From positions 39,379 to 103,378 of the forward strand of contig JACQEO010000063.1 of NCBI GenBank assembly GCA_016200545.1: DNA of 64,000 bases. The letters are read 5' to 3'. Source of the stretch: Deltaproteobacteria bacterium. GTDB lineage: Bacteria > Desulfobacterota > Binatia > UTPRO1. The translations under genes and the position numbers were made by a program. Below are positions 1 to 9,834 of this stretch, one piece after another. Positions within the stretch are counted from its first letter, which is position 1, and each line of letters begins with the position of its first letter. The notes beneath the pieces were generated by a model, which ran no database searches, had not been told where the DNA came from, and was given only the letters and a program-made list of their open reading frames with translations.

Positions 1-707
1 AGATGGTGCTGCAGGGGTTGCAGAACGGCGGCTGTCGCTTCGTCGCCGTGCGCTTCGGAAACGTTCTCGGCTCGAGCGGCAGCGTCGTGCCGCTCTTCCG
101 CGACCAGATCGCGCGCGGCGGCCCGGTCACCGTGACCGATCCCGAGGTCACGCGCTACTTCATGACGATCCCGGAGGCCGTGCAGCTGATCCTCCAAGCC
201 GCGACCCTCGGGGAGGGCGGCGAGATCTTCATCCTCGAGATGGGCGAGCCGGTGCGTATCGTCGACCTCGCGCGCAACATGATCCGCCTCTCCGGCTTCG
301 AACCCGACGAGGACATCGAGATCGTGTTCACCGGCCTCCGGCCGGGCGAGAAGATGACCGAGGAGCTGGTCGCCGAGGAGGAAGCGATCGCGACCACCTA
401 CCACGACCGCATCAACGTGCTGCACAGGAGCGGCACACCGCCGCGTCCCGAGACGTGGCTCCCCGACGTCGAACGCTGCCTGGCGGCGGCGGACGTTCCT
501 GCCGCGCTTCGGCTCTTGCAGCACCTCGTGCCCGGCTATCGTCCGAGCGCACACCATCGCCTCGATGCCGGTGACACGCCGCCGCCGCCGCACGCGCTTC
601 CGACGCGGACCGCCCTGCCGGCGCACGTGAATGGGACGACGCCGGTCGATCGTCGCGGCACCACCGCCGTACCCGCGAGCGGCCGCACTGCGCTCGCGAC
701 CGCATGA
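1..707 (+). CDS. CapD/FlaA1-type nucleotide-sugar epimerase/dehydratase, C-terminal part
   Basis: The reading frame is open at the left edge, so this is the 3' end of a gene that begins outside the window; the first in-frame ATG (base 3) is probably internal. The visible 234 residues match the C-terminal half of polysaccharide-biosynthesis SDR enzymes of the CapD/FlaA1/WbpM type. They contain the [16 protein letters not shown] block near residue 17, the conserved [11 protein letters not shown] block near 50, and [11 protein letters not shown] near 113. These enzymes act on UDP-GlcNAc-type sugars (4,6-dehydratase/5-epimerase or 4-epimerase) on the cytoplasmic face of the membrane for capsule or O-antigen. 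The last ~60 residues are Pro/Ala/Thr-rich and look like a non-conserved tail. Family is secure; the exact reaction cannot be read without the N-terminal half. Confidence 0.85.
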   Translation, partial: MVLQGLQNGGCRFVAVRFGNVLGSSGSVVPLFRDQIARGGPVTVTDPEVTRYFMTIPEAVQLILQAATLGEGGEIFILEMGEPVRIVDLARNMIRLSGFEPDEDIEIVFTGLRPGEKMTEELVAEEEAIATTYHDRINVLHRSGTPPRPETWLPDVERCLAAADVPAALRLLQHLVPGYRPSAHHRLDAGDTPPPPHALPTRTALPAHVNGTTPVDRRGTTAVPASGRTALATA

Positions 708-754
708 GCCCAGAGCTCAGAGCCGCGAGGTAGAACCCCTTCCTACGCCGCCTG

Positions 755-1153
755 TCAGGGCAGGAAGAACGATCCCGGAAGCGGCGACACCGACCCGATA
801 TCGTGCCACTGGGTGCCGGGATCGCATGGCAAGGCGGCACAACCACTGGCGACCGAGCAAACGAACGTCGCCGTTTGGCCTTGGAGCTCACTGACGTCGG
901 AGAAGACGCCGTCGTCACTCCAGGTAACGTCGCACGCGAAGAACGTCGCCGCCCCGCCGCTGGTATCGAAGACGTTGCCCGTCAGGGTGTCGACATCGAC
1001 GTTGAGAGCGAGCACCCACTGCTGGGTTCCTACCGTTTTGTTGATCAAGATGACGGACTCGTCCGGAGTCACCTGGACTGCCGACTTCGCGTGCGCCGAT
1101 CCCGCGGTGGCGAGCAGGACGGCGAGCGTGACGACGAGCGATCGAATGCGCAT
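755..1153 (-). CDS. small secreted hypothetical protein
   Basis: 132 residues. I chose the ATG at 1153 because GAAAGGAG lies just upstream and because it gives a clean signal peptide: MRIR, then a Val/Leu/Ala core ending in AGSAHA near residue 22. The mature part has paired cysteines (FACDVTW, FVCSV, SGCAALPCDPGTQW), so a disulfide-bonded periplasmic or secreted fold is likely. It resembles the short exported proteins, rich in VTPDESV and INKTV type stretches, that are common in this kind of genome, but I recognise no named family. It is convergent with the CapD-like gene and divergent from the hydrolase at 1391. Confidence 0.6.
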   Translation of the reverse strand: MRIRSLVVTLAVLLATAGSAHAKSAVQVTPDESVILINKTVGTQQWVLALNVDVDTLTGNVFDTSGGAATFFACDVTWSDDGVFSDVSELQGQTATFVCSVASGCAALPCDPGTQWHDIGSVSPLPGSFFLP

Positions 1154-1390
1154 GGCTGAGGCTCCTTTCGGGAAATGACGGTCAGTGGCGCGAGCCGACG
1201 CACCGCCGTTGCGGTGCGCGCTCGGACGTCCCCAGCAGAGCACGACCTGCATCGAGTGGGAAGCCGGGCACACGGCCGCGGTCGGGCTCCCTCGCGAGTG
1301 CCGCGCGTGCCCCGGGAGTACGCCATAGCGCCCTCCGCGCGTGCGCTTCGCCCTTGCAATTCCGCCGGCACTGGCTCACCCTCGCGGACG

Positions 1391-2188
1391 GTGGCTCCTC
1401 ACCAACCGATCGCGCCGCCTTCAGCCCTCCTGCTGCCGCTCGAGGGCCGCGCGTGGCTCGAGCTCGCAGCGCTCGTGCCGGCGTGGCCGTTCCTCAATCG
1501 CGCGCCGCGTGGTGACGGCCACCCGGTGCTGGTGCTGCCCGGCTGGATGGCGACGGACCATTCGACCCGGCCGCTGCGTTGGTTCCTACGCGCCCGCGGA
1601 TACCACAGCCACGGCTGGCGGCTCGGACGCAATCTCGGTCCCTCGCGTGCGACGATCGACGGCCTGGTCGCGCGTTTTCGCGAGCTGCGCGAGCGTCACG
1701 CACGTCCGCTGAGCGTGATCGGCTGGAGCCTCGGCGGCATCTACGCGCGCGAGCTGGCGCGCCGCTTCGCGCCCGAGGTGCGCCGAGTCATCACGCTCGC
1801 GACCCCCTTCCGCGACGTCGACGCGACCGCCGTCGCGCGCCTCTTCGGCCGCCGTCCGGAGGCGCGCCACGAGGAACTGCACCGCCGCTTGCGGACGCCG
1901 CCGCCCGTCCCGTGCACGTCCTTCTACAGCCGCAGCGACGGCATCGTCGCATGGCGGAGCTGCCTCGACGACGCCGATTCGCACGGTGAGAACATCGAGG
2001 TTCACAGCAGCCACTGCGGCATGGGCCACCACCCGTCGGTGCTCCTCGCAATCGCCGAACGCCTCGCCCGCCCCGCAGCGATCGCAGCGAGCGAGGACAC
2101 CAATGGGGAGGACACGAATGGGAGGGAGGCGCGCGAGTTCACCTCGCGCGCCGACGCCCATCGCGAGGCGAAGCCGAGCGGGGGCTAG
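1391..2188 (+). CDS. alpha/beta hydrolase, lipase/esterase-like
   Basis: The frame is open from 1175, but the first ~70 codons are Arg-rich and look like shadow sequence. The in-frame GTG at 1391 gives a 265-residue protein starting just before the hydrolase core. The core shows the oxyanion strand VLVLPGW (~45), the nucleophile elbow GWSLGG with Ser at ~112, and a His-rich SSHCGMGHHPS segment near 207 that should carry the catalytic His. This is the fold of lipases and cytoplasmic esterases. The WS/DGAT gene follows 6 bp later, so a role in acyl-ester turnover is a reasonable inference. Oddly, the last ~30 residues come from two 15-bp direct repeats and a copy of the dispersed hairpin element, so the natural C-terminus has probably been extended by an insertion. 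Confidence 0.75.
   Translation: MAPHQPIAPPSALLLPLEGRAWLELAALVPAWPFLNRAPRGDGHPVLVLPGWMATDHSTRPLRWFLRARGYHSHGWRLGRNLGPSRATIDGLVARFRELRERHARPLSVIGWSLGGIYARELARRFAPEVRRVITLATPFRDVDATAVARLFGRRPEARHEELHRRLRTPPPVPCTSFYSRSDGIVAWRSCLDDADSHGENIEVHSSHCGMGHHPSVLLAIAERLARPAAIAASEDTNGEDTNGREAREFTSRADAHREAKPSGG
2093..2122 (+). repeat. two tandem 15-bp direct repeats
   Basis: GAGGACACCAATGGG is followed directly by GAGGACACGAATGGG (one difference). They are read in frame inside the hydrolase gene as EDTNG twice and lie immediately before hairpin element copy A. Confidence 0.8.
2128..2185 (+). repeat. dispersed hairpin element, copy A
   Basis: A 10-bp perfect stem GGCGCGCGAG/CTCGCGCGCC (2128-2137 with 2143-2152) closes the loop TTCAC. 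GACGCCCATCGCGA follows, then a small hairpin GGC-GAA-GCC, then GAGCGGGGGC. Copies B (11668) and C (15328) have the same geometry with different but fully compensated stem sequences. This copy lies inside the 3' end of the hydrolase reading frame and supplies its stop codon just outside the element. Confidence 0.85.
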
Positions 2189-2194
2189 GTCAAG

Positions 2195-3628
2195 GTGTCG
2201 TACACCTGGCTGACCGCGCTCGACAACTCGTTTCTCATCGCCGAGAGCCCGAAGAGCCACATGCACATCGCGGGTACGGCGCTCTACGAGGCCGGTCCGC
2301 TCCGCACCGACGCCGGCGGCATCGACGTCGAGCGGCTGCGCGCGTACGTCGAGTCGCGCCTGCACCTGATTCCGCGCTACCGCCAGGTCCTCGGCTACGT
2401 ACCCCTCGAGCAATGGCCGGTGTGGGTCGACGACCGCCACTTCAACATCCACTACCACGTGCGCCACACGAGCCTGCCGCGCCCCGGCGACACCCGTCAG
2501 CTGAAGCGTCTCGCGGGTCGCATCATGTCGCAGCAGCTCGATCGCTCGAAGCCGCTCTGGGAGATGTGGATCGTCGAGGGCCTGCAGGGCGGCGAGCACT
2601 TCGCGGTCATCACCAAGGTGCATCACTGCATGATCGACGGCATGTCGAGCGTCGATCTGCTGACCGTTCTCTTGGCGATCGCACCCGGCGACGCGATCGA
2701 GGCTCCGCCGCGCTGGCTGCCACGTCCCGCGCCCGACTGGTGGGACCTCCTCGGCGCCGAGGCGCTGCGGCGCGCGCAGGCGCCGTTCGAGGCGGCGCGC
2801 GGCTTTCGCCGCATGATCGAGGAGTCCTCCGATCCGCGCTCCAACGTCCGCGTGATGCTGCGGGCGATGCGCGACATGCTGCGCTCGAGCATCCGCTTCG
2901 TCTCGGACACGCCACTCAACCGGCCGATCGGCCCGCATCGCCGCGTCGACTGGCTCGCGATGCCGCTCGACGACGTGAAGGCGGTGAAGCACGCGCTCGG
3001 CGGCACCTTGAACGACGTCGTCCTCGCGACCGTGACCGGCGCCATCCAGCGCTTCCTCGAGGGACGACGCGTGAACGTCGATGTCCTCGACTTCCGCGTC
3101 ATGGCGCCGGTGAGCGTCCGCACCGAGCGCGAGCGCGGCACGCTCGGCAATCGCGTCTCGGCGTGGATCATCGAGCTGCCGCTCGCCGAGCGCGATCCGC
3201 GGCGACGCCTGGCGCGCATTTGCGAGCACACCGCACGCCTCAAGGATTCGAAGCAGGCGATGGGCGCGGCGGCGTTGACGGCCGCCGCCGAGTGGACGCC
3301 GTCGACCCTCCTCTCGCTCGCGGCGCGCATGATGACGCGCGCCCTCCCGTTCAACCTCGTGGTGACGAACGTCCCGGGCCCGCAGGTGCCGCTCTATTTC
3401 CTCGGCGCGCGCATGATCGACAACTTCGGCCACATCCCGCTCGTCGACTACCTCGGCGTCGGCATCGTCCTCTTCAGCTACGCGGGGACGCTCTGCTGGG
3501 GCTTCACCGCCGATTGGGACCTGGTGCCCGACCTGCACGAGCTCGTCGCCGCCATGCGTGACGCGTTCGCCGAGCTGCAAGCGGCCGCCGGCATCGAGCC
3601 GGCGACGCCGACGTCCGAGCGCGCCTGA
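2195..3628 (+). CDS. wax ester synthase/diacylglycerol acyltransferase (WS/DGAT)
   Basis: 477 residues, the usual length for bacterial WS/DGAT enzymes. It transfers an acyl group from acyl-CoA to a long-chain alcohol or diacylglycerol, making wax ester or triacylglycerol at the inner face of the membrane. The N-terminus MSYTWLTALDNSFL is family-typical. The catalytic HHxxxDG motif is HHCMIDG near residue 143, and the C-terminal NVPGP motif is present near 392. Translation starts at a GTG 6 bp after the hydrolase stop; the Shine-Dalgarno sequence is weak. The two genes probably form an acyl-lipid operon. It ends convergently, 6 bp from the sigma-54 activator. Confidence 0.93.
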   Translation: MSYTWLTALDNSFLIAESPKSHMHIAGTALYEAGPLRTDAGGIDVERLRAYVESRLHLIPRYRQVLGYVPLEQWPVWVDDRHFNIHYHVRHTSLPRPGDTRQLKRLAGRIMSQQLDRSKPLWEMWIVEGLQGGEHFAVITKVHHCMIDGMSSVDLLTVLLAIAPGDAIEAPPRWLPRPAPDWWDLLGAEALRRAQAPFEAARGFRRMIEESSDPRSNVRVMLRAMRDMLRSSIRFVSDTPLNRPIGPHRRVDWLAMPLDDVKAVKHALGGTLNDVVLATVTGAIQRFLEGRRVNVDVLDFRVMAPVSVRTERERGTLGNRVSAWIIELPLAERDPRRRLARICEHTARLKDSKQAMGAAALTAAAEWTPSTLLSLAARMMTRALPFNLVVTNVPGPQVPLYFLGARMIDNFGHIPLVDYLGVGIVLFSYAGTLCWGFTADWDLVPDLHELVAAMRDAFAELQAAAGIEPATPTSERA

Positions 3629-3634
3629 GCGCGC

Positions 3635-3640
<6 letters not shown>
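3623..3640. terminator. perfect palindrome spanning two convergent stop codons
   Basis: GCCTGAGCGCGCTCAGGC is an 18-bp perfect palindrome. It contains the TGA of the WS/DGAT gene on one strand and the TGA of the sigma-54 activator on the other, so it may serve both genes as a shared terminator hairpin. There is no T-tract on either side. Confidence 0.5.
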
Positions 3641-4627
<987 letters not shown>

Positions 4628-4638
4628 GCGACGAAACG

Positions 4639-4676
4639 GTAGCATGTGGGTGACGACGGAAGCGTCAGTATGCTAC
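4639..4676. promoter_or_regulatory. 38-bp nested dyad upstream of the sigma-54 activator
   Basis: GTAGCAT (4639-4645) pairs with ATGCTAC (4670-4676), and inside these TGACG (4651-4655) pairs with CGTCA (4663-4667). It sits directly before the activator start, so it could be an operator for the Fis-type activator itself or a leader hairpin. Confidence 0.45.
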
Positions 4677-4736
4677 CTGAGGCACGCGGGAAAAATACCT
4701 GAGACGAATTTTCGACGGTGAGCGTACTCGCACGTG

Positions 4737-5387
4737 TCAGCGCTCAGGGCTGACGAGCCCCTGCCGGATCGCATAGCGTACGAGTCCGGCGATGTCGTGA
4801 ATGCCCAGCCGCTCCATGAGTTGCGTGCGATGGGTCTCGACGGTCTTGATGCCGAGGTCGAGCTTCTGCGCGACCTCTTTCGTCGAGCATCCCTCGGCGA
4901 CGAGTTGCAGCACCTCGCGCTGGCGCGGCGTCAACATCTCGACGGGGGTCGCCTCCTCGTCGCTCACCCGCCGCAGGTAGTCGTCGACGACTTGCCTCGA
5001 GACTGCGGGACTCAAATACGTCGCGCGGTTGGCGACGGCGTTGATCGCGATCTCCAGCTCGGAGGGCGCGGCGTCCTTCAACATGTAGCCGGAGGCGCCG
5101 GCGCGCAGCGCCTGTGACACGTACTCCTCGTTCGAGTGGATCGAGAGAACGATCACGCGGACGCGCGGGAAGCTCTTCACGGCACGGCGCGTCGCCTCGA
5201 GACCGTTCATGCCTTCCATGGCGACGTCCATGAAGACGATGTCGGGGTTGCGCTCCTTGATGAGCACCAGCGCCTCGCGGCCGTCCGCCGCCTCGCCGAC
5301 GACCTCGACGCCCGTCAGACCCTCGAGCAGCGACCGGATGCCCGCGCGCACGAGCGTGTGGTTGTCGACGAGCAGAATCCGCGTCAC
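4737..5387 (-). CDS. NarL/FixJ-family response regulator
   Basis: 216 residues: a receiver domain (1-120), then a LuxR-type helix-turn-helix (about 150-210, LTPRQREVLQLVAEG ... KTVETHRTQLMERLG). The phosphoacceptor is Asp54 in FMDVAMEGMNG and the conserved Lys is K104. The usual acidic pair near residue 8-9 (DD) is DN here, so one Mg-binding acid is replaced by Asn. The gene starts 12 bp downstream of the histidine kinase and is its evident partner; phosphorylation should control promoter binding. The substitution may alter phosphorylation kinetics but does not remove the phosphorylation site. Confidence 0.92.
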   Translation of the reverse strand: MTRILLVDNHTLVRAGIRSLLEGLTGVEVVGEAADGREALVLIKERNPDIVFMDVAMEGMNGLEATRRAVKSFPRVRVIVLSIHSNEEYVSQALRAGASGYMLKDAAPSELEIAINAVANRATYLSPAVSRQVVDDYLRRVSDEEATPVEMLTPRQREVLQLVAEGCSTKEVAQKLDLGIKTVETHRTQLMERLGIHDIAGLVRYAIRQGLVSPER

Positions 5388-5399
5388 GTCAGCACCTCG

Positions 5400-7979
5400 T
5401 CACTTCGCCGCTTCGGCGCCGGGCGCGTCGTCGTGCACGATCGATCGCGATCGCCCGCTCCGCTGTGTGTCACCGAGCGGCAGCTCGGCTCGTACCTCGG
5501 TGCCGCGGCCGGGAGCCGAAGTGATCGCGAGCGCGCCACCGAGGAGCGCGACGCGCTCATGCATGCCGAGGAGTCCAAGGTGTAAGCCGCTCATCCCGCG
5601 GCTCTGCACGCCTTCGAGGTCGAAACCGGCGCCGTCGTCGCGAATGACCAGGGAGAGACGTTGCTGCTCGCGACGAAGCGACACCTCGACGTACGCGGCG
5701 TGCGCGTGCCGCACGGCGTTGGTGAGCGCCTCTTGGGTAACGCGGAAACACGTAGTCGCGACCACCGGCGCGATTTCTTCCTCGCCGATGCGCGCGATGA
5801 ACCGCACCTTCCATCCCGCGAGTTGCGCTTGCCGGTCGACGTGCCATCGCAGCGCCGCCACCAGACCGACGTCGTCGAGCAACGGCGGGCGCAAATCGAG
5901 CGACAGGCTCCGCACCTGATCGAGCGTCCGTTCGACGATCGCGATGCTCTCGCCGAGACGAGAAGACGGCTCGGCGGTCGCCGCGGTCGCGGCGAGGAGA
6001 TGCAGCTTCAGCGCGCTCAACGATTGGCCGATCTCGTCGTGCAGCTCGCGCGCGAGCTGCACGCGATGGGCCTCCTCACGCTCCATCAGCTGGCGAGTAA
6101 GCCGGCTCAGCCGTCGCGCGTGCTTGCGGACGCGCTCTTCGGCGGCGCGCAGCGCCTCCTCGCCCTGTTTGCGCTCGGTGACGTCACGGATGTTGACGAC
6201 GACGGCGCCCCTGCGAGGAGCGTGCGACGGCAGTCGCGTACCGATGCCTTCGACGAAACGCCACGATCCGTCCTTGTGACGGACGCGCGTCTCGGCGGTG
6301 ACGGGCCTGCCGTCGCCGGACACCGCGGCGCCCATCGCGTCGATACAGAGATGCACGTCCTCGGGGTGGATGTGCTCCCACACCGGACGGCCGATCATGT
6401 CCTCCGGCTTGTACCCGAGCACGCGCTCGACCGACGGACTGATCGACCGGATCGTACCGTCCTCATCGAGCTCGGTGATGACGTCCAAGGTCTGGTCGAA
6501 GAGCATGGCAAGCCACGCCTCGCGCTGCGCGAGTGCGCGTTGTGAGCGGGTACGTCCGACGAACTGGCCGATCTGACTGCCGAGGGCGGCGCAGACCTCA
6601 ACGAGATCACCGTCGGGCCGCACCGCATCGGCGCGGAAGATCTCGACGACCGCGAGCACCTCTGCGGCGACGCATACGGGAAACGCGAACGCCGAGCGCA
6701 GCCCGAGACGTCGTGCGCGGTCACTCCACGGCAGGCCGGCCTCCGCGAGCTCGGCGATCCACGATCGCTCGCCGCTCGCGAGGACTCGGCGCACGAGGTC
6801 GTCGCCGCGGGCGCGAGCGCGCTCCTCCATCCACGCATCGATCTCGGGTCGCGACGACCCCCACGCAGCAAGGCACTCGAGGACATCGTCGCCGTCACCG
6901 GCGCTCCACATCGCGCACGCGGCCGCGCCGAGGCCGTCCGCGAGCGCACGCACGATCGCCGGCGCAGCGTCGGCAAGGGAGGACGAGGCGGCGAGCGCGT
7001 GCGCGACGCCGTATTGGATCGCGAGCCGGCGCTCCGCGCGTCGCGACTCGATCGCGTCGCGTAGGTGCACGATGATCCATGCGTTGGCACGGCGGCGAAC
7101 ACGCGTCACCATCAGCGCCATCGGAAACTCGACGCCGTCGCGACGCACGCCGACGAGCTCGAGGCGCCGGCTCCCTGCACCATCGATCTCACGCACCGCC
7201 AGGTCTTCGAGCGTGGCCGCGAAGGCCTCGCGCGCAGATGCGGCGACGAGGCGGTCGACCATCGCGTCGTCGCGCAACTCGGTCGTGCGGTAGCCGAACG
7301 TCCGCTCGGCGGCGGGATTCATCAGTAGGATCCGTCCGGAGCCTTCCAGGATAATCATCGGCTCCACCGCGGCGTCGAACACCGCCGCGGTCCAATCGTG
7401 CGTCCGGCGGAGCGCGCGCTCCATCCGCTCGCGTTCGAAGACCTGCGCGAGCAGCGCCGCGATTGCCGCGATGGCGTCGAGGAACGGCACGTCGGGCGCG
7501 CCGCCCGACCCGCCGTAAAACTCGAGGACGGCGACGACCGCGTTCCCCACCAGCACCGGGAACGCGAAGCCGGCGCGTATCCCGAGTGCGGCGAGCGCCG
7601 CTTCGCGCGGTGAGCGCGAGGCGGCGTCGAGATCAGTGACCCATGCCGCCCGCCGCGTCGCCAGCGCCCGTCCGCAGATCCCTTCTCCCGCAGCGACAGT
7701 TCCTGCCGCGCTGGCGGCGCAGAATTGCAGGAAGCGGCGACGGTCCGTGACACACCAGATGCGCGCCGAGCGCCCGACCGCGGGGGCGTCCTCGTCGACG
7801 AGCAGAGCGTGGCCGACGGGCGCGCCGGTGTAGGCGCACACGCGGTCGAGGATGATCTGCATCGCCTCGCTGAGTGTCCGCGATTCGCTCGCAGCGACGC
7901 CGGTCTCGCGGATCAGACGCAACAGCAACGCTTGCCGTTCTAGAGAGCTCGCCGCCCGAGTTTCGAGCCCGTCGTCCAT
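5400..7979 (-). CDS. soluble GAF-PAS-GAF-PAS histidine kinase (HisKA_3 type)
   Basis: About 859 residues from the ATG at 7979, which has GGAGG 5 bp upstream; an ATG seven codons earlier lacks this. Domains in order: GAF (about 20-165), PAS (175-300), second GAF (310-460), second PAS with PAC (470-605), dimerisation/phosphoacceptor helix with ARELHDEIGQ (~643), and a HATPase with NAVRHAHA and DDGAGFD. The H-box and NarX/DesK-type ATPase pair it with the NarL-type regulator just downstream. I see no transmembrane segment, so it should sense a cytoplasmic or diffusible signal (gas, redox or small ligand) through the GAF/PAS modules. The ligand is unknown. Confidence 0.92.
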   Translation of the reverse strand: MDDGLETRAASSLERQALLLRLIRETGVAASESRTLSEAMQIILDRVCAYTGAPVGHALLVDEDAPAVGRSARIWCVTDRRRFLQFCAASAAGTVAAGEGICGRALATRRAAWVTDLDAASRSPREAALAALGIRAGFAFPVLVGNAVVAVLEFYGGSGGAPDVPFLDAIAAIAALLAQVFERERMERALRRTHDWTAAVFDAAVEPMIILEGSGRILLMNPAAERTFGYRTTELRDDAMVDRLVAASAREAFAATLEDLAVREIDGAGSRRLELVGVRRDGVEFPMALMVTRVRRRANAWIIVHLRDAIESRRAERRLAIQYGVAHALAASSSLADAAPAIVRALADGLGAAACAMWSAGDGDDVLECLAAWGSSRPEIDAWMEERARARGDDLVRRVLASGERSWIAELAEAGLPWSDRARRLGLRSAFAFPVCVAAEVLAVVEIFRADAVRPDGDLVEVCAALGSQIGQFVGRTRSQRALAQREAWLAMLFDQTLDVITELDEDGTIRSISPSVERVLGYKPEDMIGRPVWEHIHPEDVHLCIDAMGAAVSGDGRPVTAETRVRHKDGSWRFVEGIGTRLPSHAPRRGAVVVNIRDVTERKQGEEALRAAEERVRKHARRLSRLTRQLMEREEAHRVQLARELHDEIGQSLSALKLHLLAATAATAEPSSRLGESIAIVERTLDQVRSLSLDLRPPLLDDVGLVAALRWHVDRQAQLAGWKVRFIARIGEEEIAPVVATTCFRVTQEALTNAVRHAHAAYVEVSLRREQQRLSLVIRDDGAGFDLEGVQSRGMSGLHLGLLGMHERVALLGGALAITSAPGRGTEVRAELPLGDTQRSGRSRSIVHDDAPGAEAAK

Positions 7980-8115
7980 CCCCGCCTCCGCGTGCCGCAT
8001 CTTCAGTTCTCTCGAGGCGCCGAAGGTCCGGGGGCTAGGGTGCAGCGCCGCGAAGTCTCAAGATGGACCCATTGTCCCAACCTCACGGAGTAGGTCAACC
8101 CAAATCGTCCGGCGC

Positions 8116-8145
8116 ATACGATCGGTGTCAAATCGATACGATCGG
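8116..8145. repeat. direct repeat ATACGATCGG, 20-bp period
   Basis: ATACGATCGG occurs at 8116-8125 and again at 8136-8145, exactly two helical turns apart, in the ~220-bp gap upstream of the histidine kinase. This suits a dimeric or tandem regulator site for the kinase-regulator operon. No regulator can be named. Confidence 0.35.
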
Positions 8146-8200
8146 CTTCGCGGACCTGGCAATCGGCGTGTCGCCGACGGCTGCGATCCCGAGCGCGCAC

Positions 8201-8869
8201 TCATGCTGAGCGCCGCGCCCGCGCCTCGCCGCCGAGCGCGGCGACGACGACCGCGACGAGATCGTCGAGCCGCCGCCGCAGCACCGGAGGCGGCACCGGC
8301 TGGCCGGCATCGGATCCCGCGCCGTGCGCGCTCGCGACCAGGAGGTCCGCGGCGGCCGCAGCGCCCAGGCGCCCCGGTCCGGCCGCCAGCTCTCCGCGCG
8401 CGACCGCGGCCGCGATCGTGCGCGTGACGATGCGCAGATAGGCGCGATCGGCCTGGCGGATGAGGTCGGCGCTCACGCGGTTGGTCGAGTCGAGGAGCTC
8501 GCCCGCGTGCGGCGATCCGTGCAGCAATCTGTGGAAGTACTCGAACTTCGCCGCCAGCACGCGCCGGAGGCGCGCGCCGATCGGCGCCGCCGCCGCGGAG
8601 GCCGCGGCGGCGGCGCCGATCACGCGCGCGATAAGCGACTCGCAGAGAGCGCGGAAAATCCCCTCCTTGGTCTCGAAGTAGAGATACACCGTGCCCTTCG
8701 CGATGCCGGTTTCGTGCGCCAGGTCGTCGATCGAGGTGCGGCGGTAGCCGTAGCGGCCGAAGAGGACGAGCGCCGCCGCGAGGATCGCGGCGCGCTTGTC
8801 GTCGCCGGGCGCGAGGGGCGTTCGTGACGAGCGCGATCGCGTCGCGCGCGGGCGCTTCGTCGCAGGCAT
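8201..8869 (-). CDS. TetR-family transcriptional regulator
   Basis: 222 residues from the ATG at 8869, chosen for AGAAGGGA just upstream. The N-terminal helix-turn-helix is canonical (RAAILAAALVLFGRYGY, then GIAKGTVYLYFETKEGIF, about 25-70). The C-terminal ligand domain is Ala-rich and not assignable. It is divergent from the SDR gene at 8953 across an 83-bp gap that holds a TGAC/GTCA dyad overlapping a plausible SDR promoter. Repression of the SDR and of itself is the natural inference. Confidence 0.88.
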   Translation of the reverse strand: MPATKRPRATRSRSSRTPLAPGDDKRAAILAAALVLFGRYGYRRTSIDDLAHETGIAKGTVYLYFETKEGIFRALCESLIARVIGAAAAASAAAAPIGARLRRVLAAKFEYFHRLLHGSPHAGELLDSTNRVSADLIRQADRAYLRIVTRTIAAAVARGELAAGPGRLGAAAAADLLVASAHGAGSDAGQPVPPPVLRRRLDDLVAVVVAALGGEARARRSA

Positions 8870-8888
8870 CACGTCCCTTCTAGACGAA

Positions 8889-8912
8889 TGACTGCTTGCA
8901 TTCAATTGGTCA
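8889..8912. promoter_or_regulatory. putative TetR operator overlapping the SDR promoter
   Basis: TGAC (8889-8892) and GTCA (8909-8912) form the ends of an imperfect 24-bp dyad. On the + strand, TTGCAT (8897) and TACAGT 16 bp further on make a plausible -35/-10 pair, so a repressor bound here would block the SDR promoter. Confidence 0.45.
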
Positions 8913-8952
8913 GTTGGTACAGTCGCATGCGACGACCCCCAAGGAGGCCCCT

Positions 8953-9810
8953 ATGCACGACACGATCTCGAAGGCGGTGCTGATCACCGGCGCGTCCACC
9001 GGCATCGGACGCGCGACCGCCGAGTTGCTCGCCGCGCGCGGCTGGACGGTCTACGCCACGGCGCGGCGTCTGGAGAGCATCCAGGACCTCGCCGCGCGCG
9101 GCTGTAAGGTACTCGCCCTCGACGTCTGCAACGAAGATTCGATGCGCGCCGCCGTCGCCACGATCGCGGCGGCGGAGGGCGCCGTCGGCGTGCTCGTCAA
9201 CAACGCCGGCTACGGGCAGGAGGGCCCGATCGAGGAGGTGCCGATGGCGGAGGTTCGCCGCCAGTTCGAAACCAACGTCTTCGGCCTCACGCGTCTCACG
9301 CAGCTCGTGCTCCCCGGCATGCGCCGCCAGCACTGGGGCAAGATCGTCAACCTGAGCTCGATCGGCGGGCGCCTGACCTTTCCCGGGGGCGGCTTCTACC
9401 ACGCGACCAAACACGCCGTGGAGGCGCTGAGCGATGCGCTGCGCTTCGAGGTGCGCGGCTTCGGCGTCGACGTCGTGGTCATCGAGCCCGGTCCGATCAA
9501 GACACGCTTCGGCGACACCGCGATCAACAGCATCAACGCGGCGCGGTCGGATCACTCGCCGTACGCGCGCTTCAACGATCTCGTCGCGAGCAAGGTGCGC
9601 GAGGCCTATGAAGGTCCGATGGGCCGCCTCGCCGCCGGACCGGAGTCGGTCGCCAAGGTGATCGAGCAGGCGATCACCGCGCGCCGTCCCCGCACGCGCT
9701 ATCTCGTAACCGCCGCGGCGCGCATCATCGTCGGGCTGCGGCGCGTGCTTTCCGATCGCGCCTTCGACGCCTTCCTGCGTACGCAGTTCGAGCAGCCCGC
9801 GGCGCCATGA
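8953..9810 (+). CDS. classical short-chain dehydrogenase/reductase
   Basis: 285 residues. ATG 8953 has AAGGAGG at 8941. The Rossmann glycine motif is TGASTGIG, followed by NNAG, the catalytic Ser in NLSSIGG, and Tyr-Lys in YHATKHAVEAL. This is an NAD(P)H-dependent oxidoreductase; the length and C-terminal extension resemble SDRs annotated as retinol- or steroid-dehydrogenase-like. Substrate unknown. It is divergent from the TetR gene at 8869, which probably regulates it. Confidence 0.9.
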   Translation: MHDTISKAVLITGASTGIGRATAELLAARGWTVYATARRLESIQDLAARGCKVLALDVCNEDSMRAAVATIAAAEGAVGVLVNNAGYGQEGPIEEVPMAEVRRQFETNVFGLTRLTQLVLPGMRRQHWGKIVNLSSIGGRLTFPGGGFYHATKHAVEALSDALRFEVRGFGVDVVVIEPGPIKTRFGDTAINSINAARSDHSPYARFNDLVASKVREAYEGPMGRLAAGPESVAKVIEQAITARRPRTRYLVTAAARIIVGLRRVLSDRAFDAFLRTQFEQPAAP

Positions 9811-9834
9811 CGCGTCGAGGGCGGCCGCGGCGAC

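Noticed and set aside
1175..1390. 72-codon N-terminal extension of the hydrolase
   Set aside because: Arg-rich, overlaps the promoter region of the divergent secreted protein, and lacks family conservation.
1586..3580. 664-codon minus-strand frame across the hydrolase and WS/DGAT
   Set aside because: Shadow of two real genes; composition dominated by Arg, His, Ala and Val with no domain pattern.
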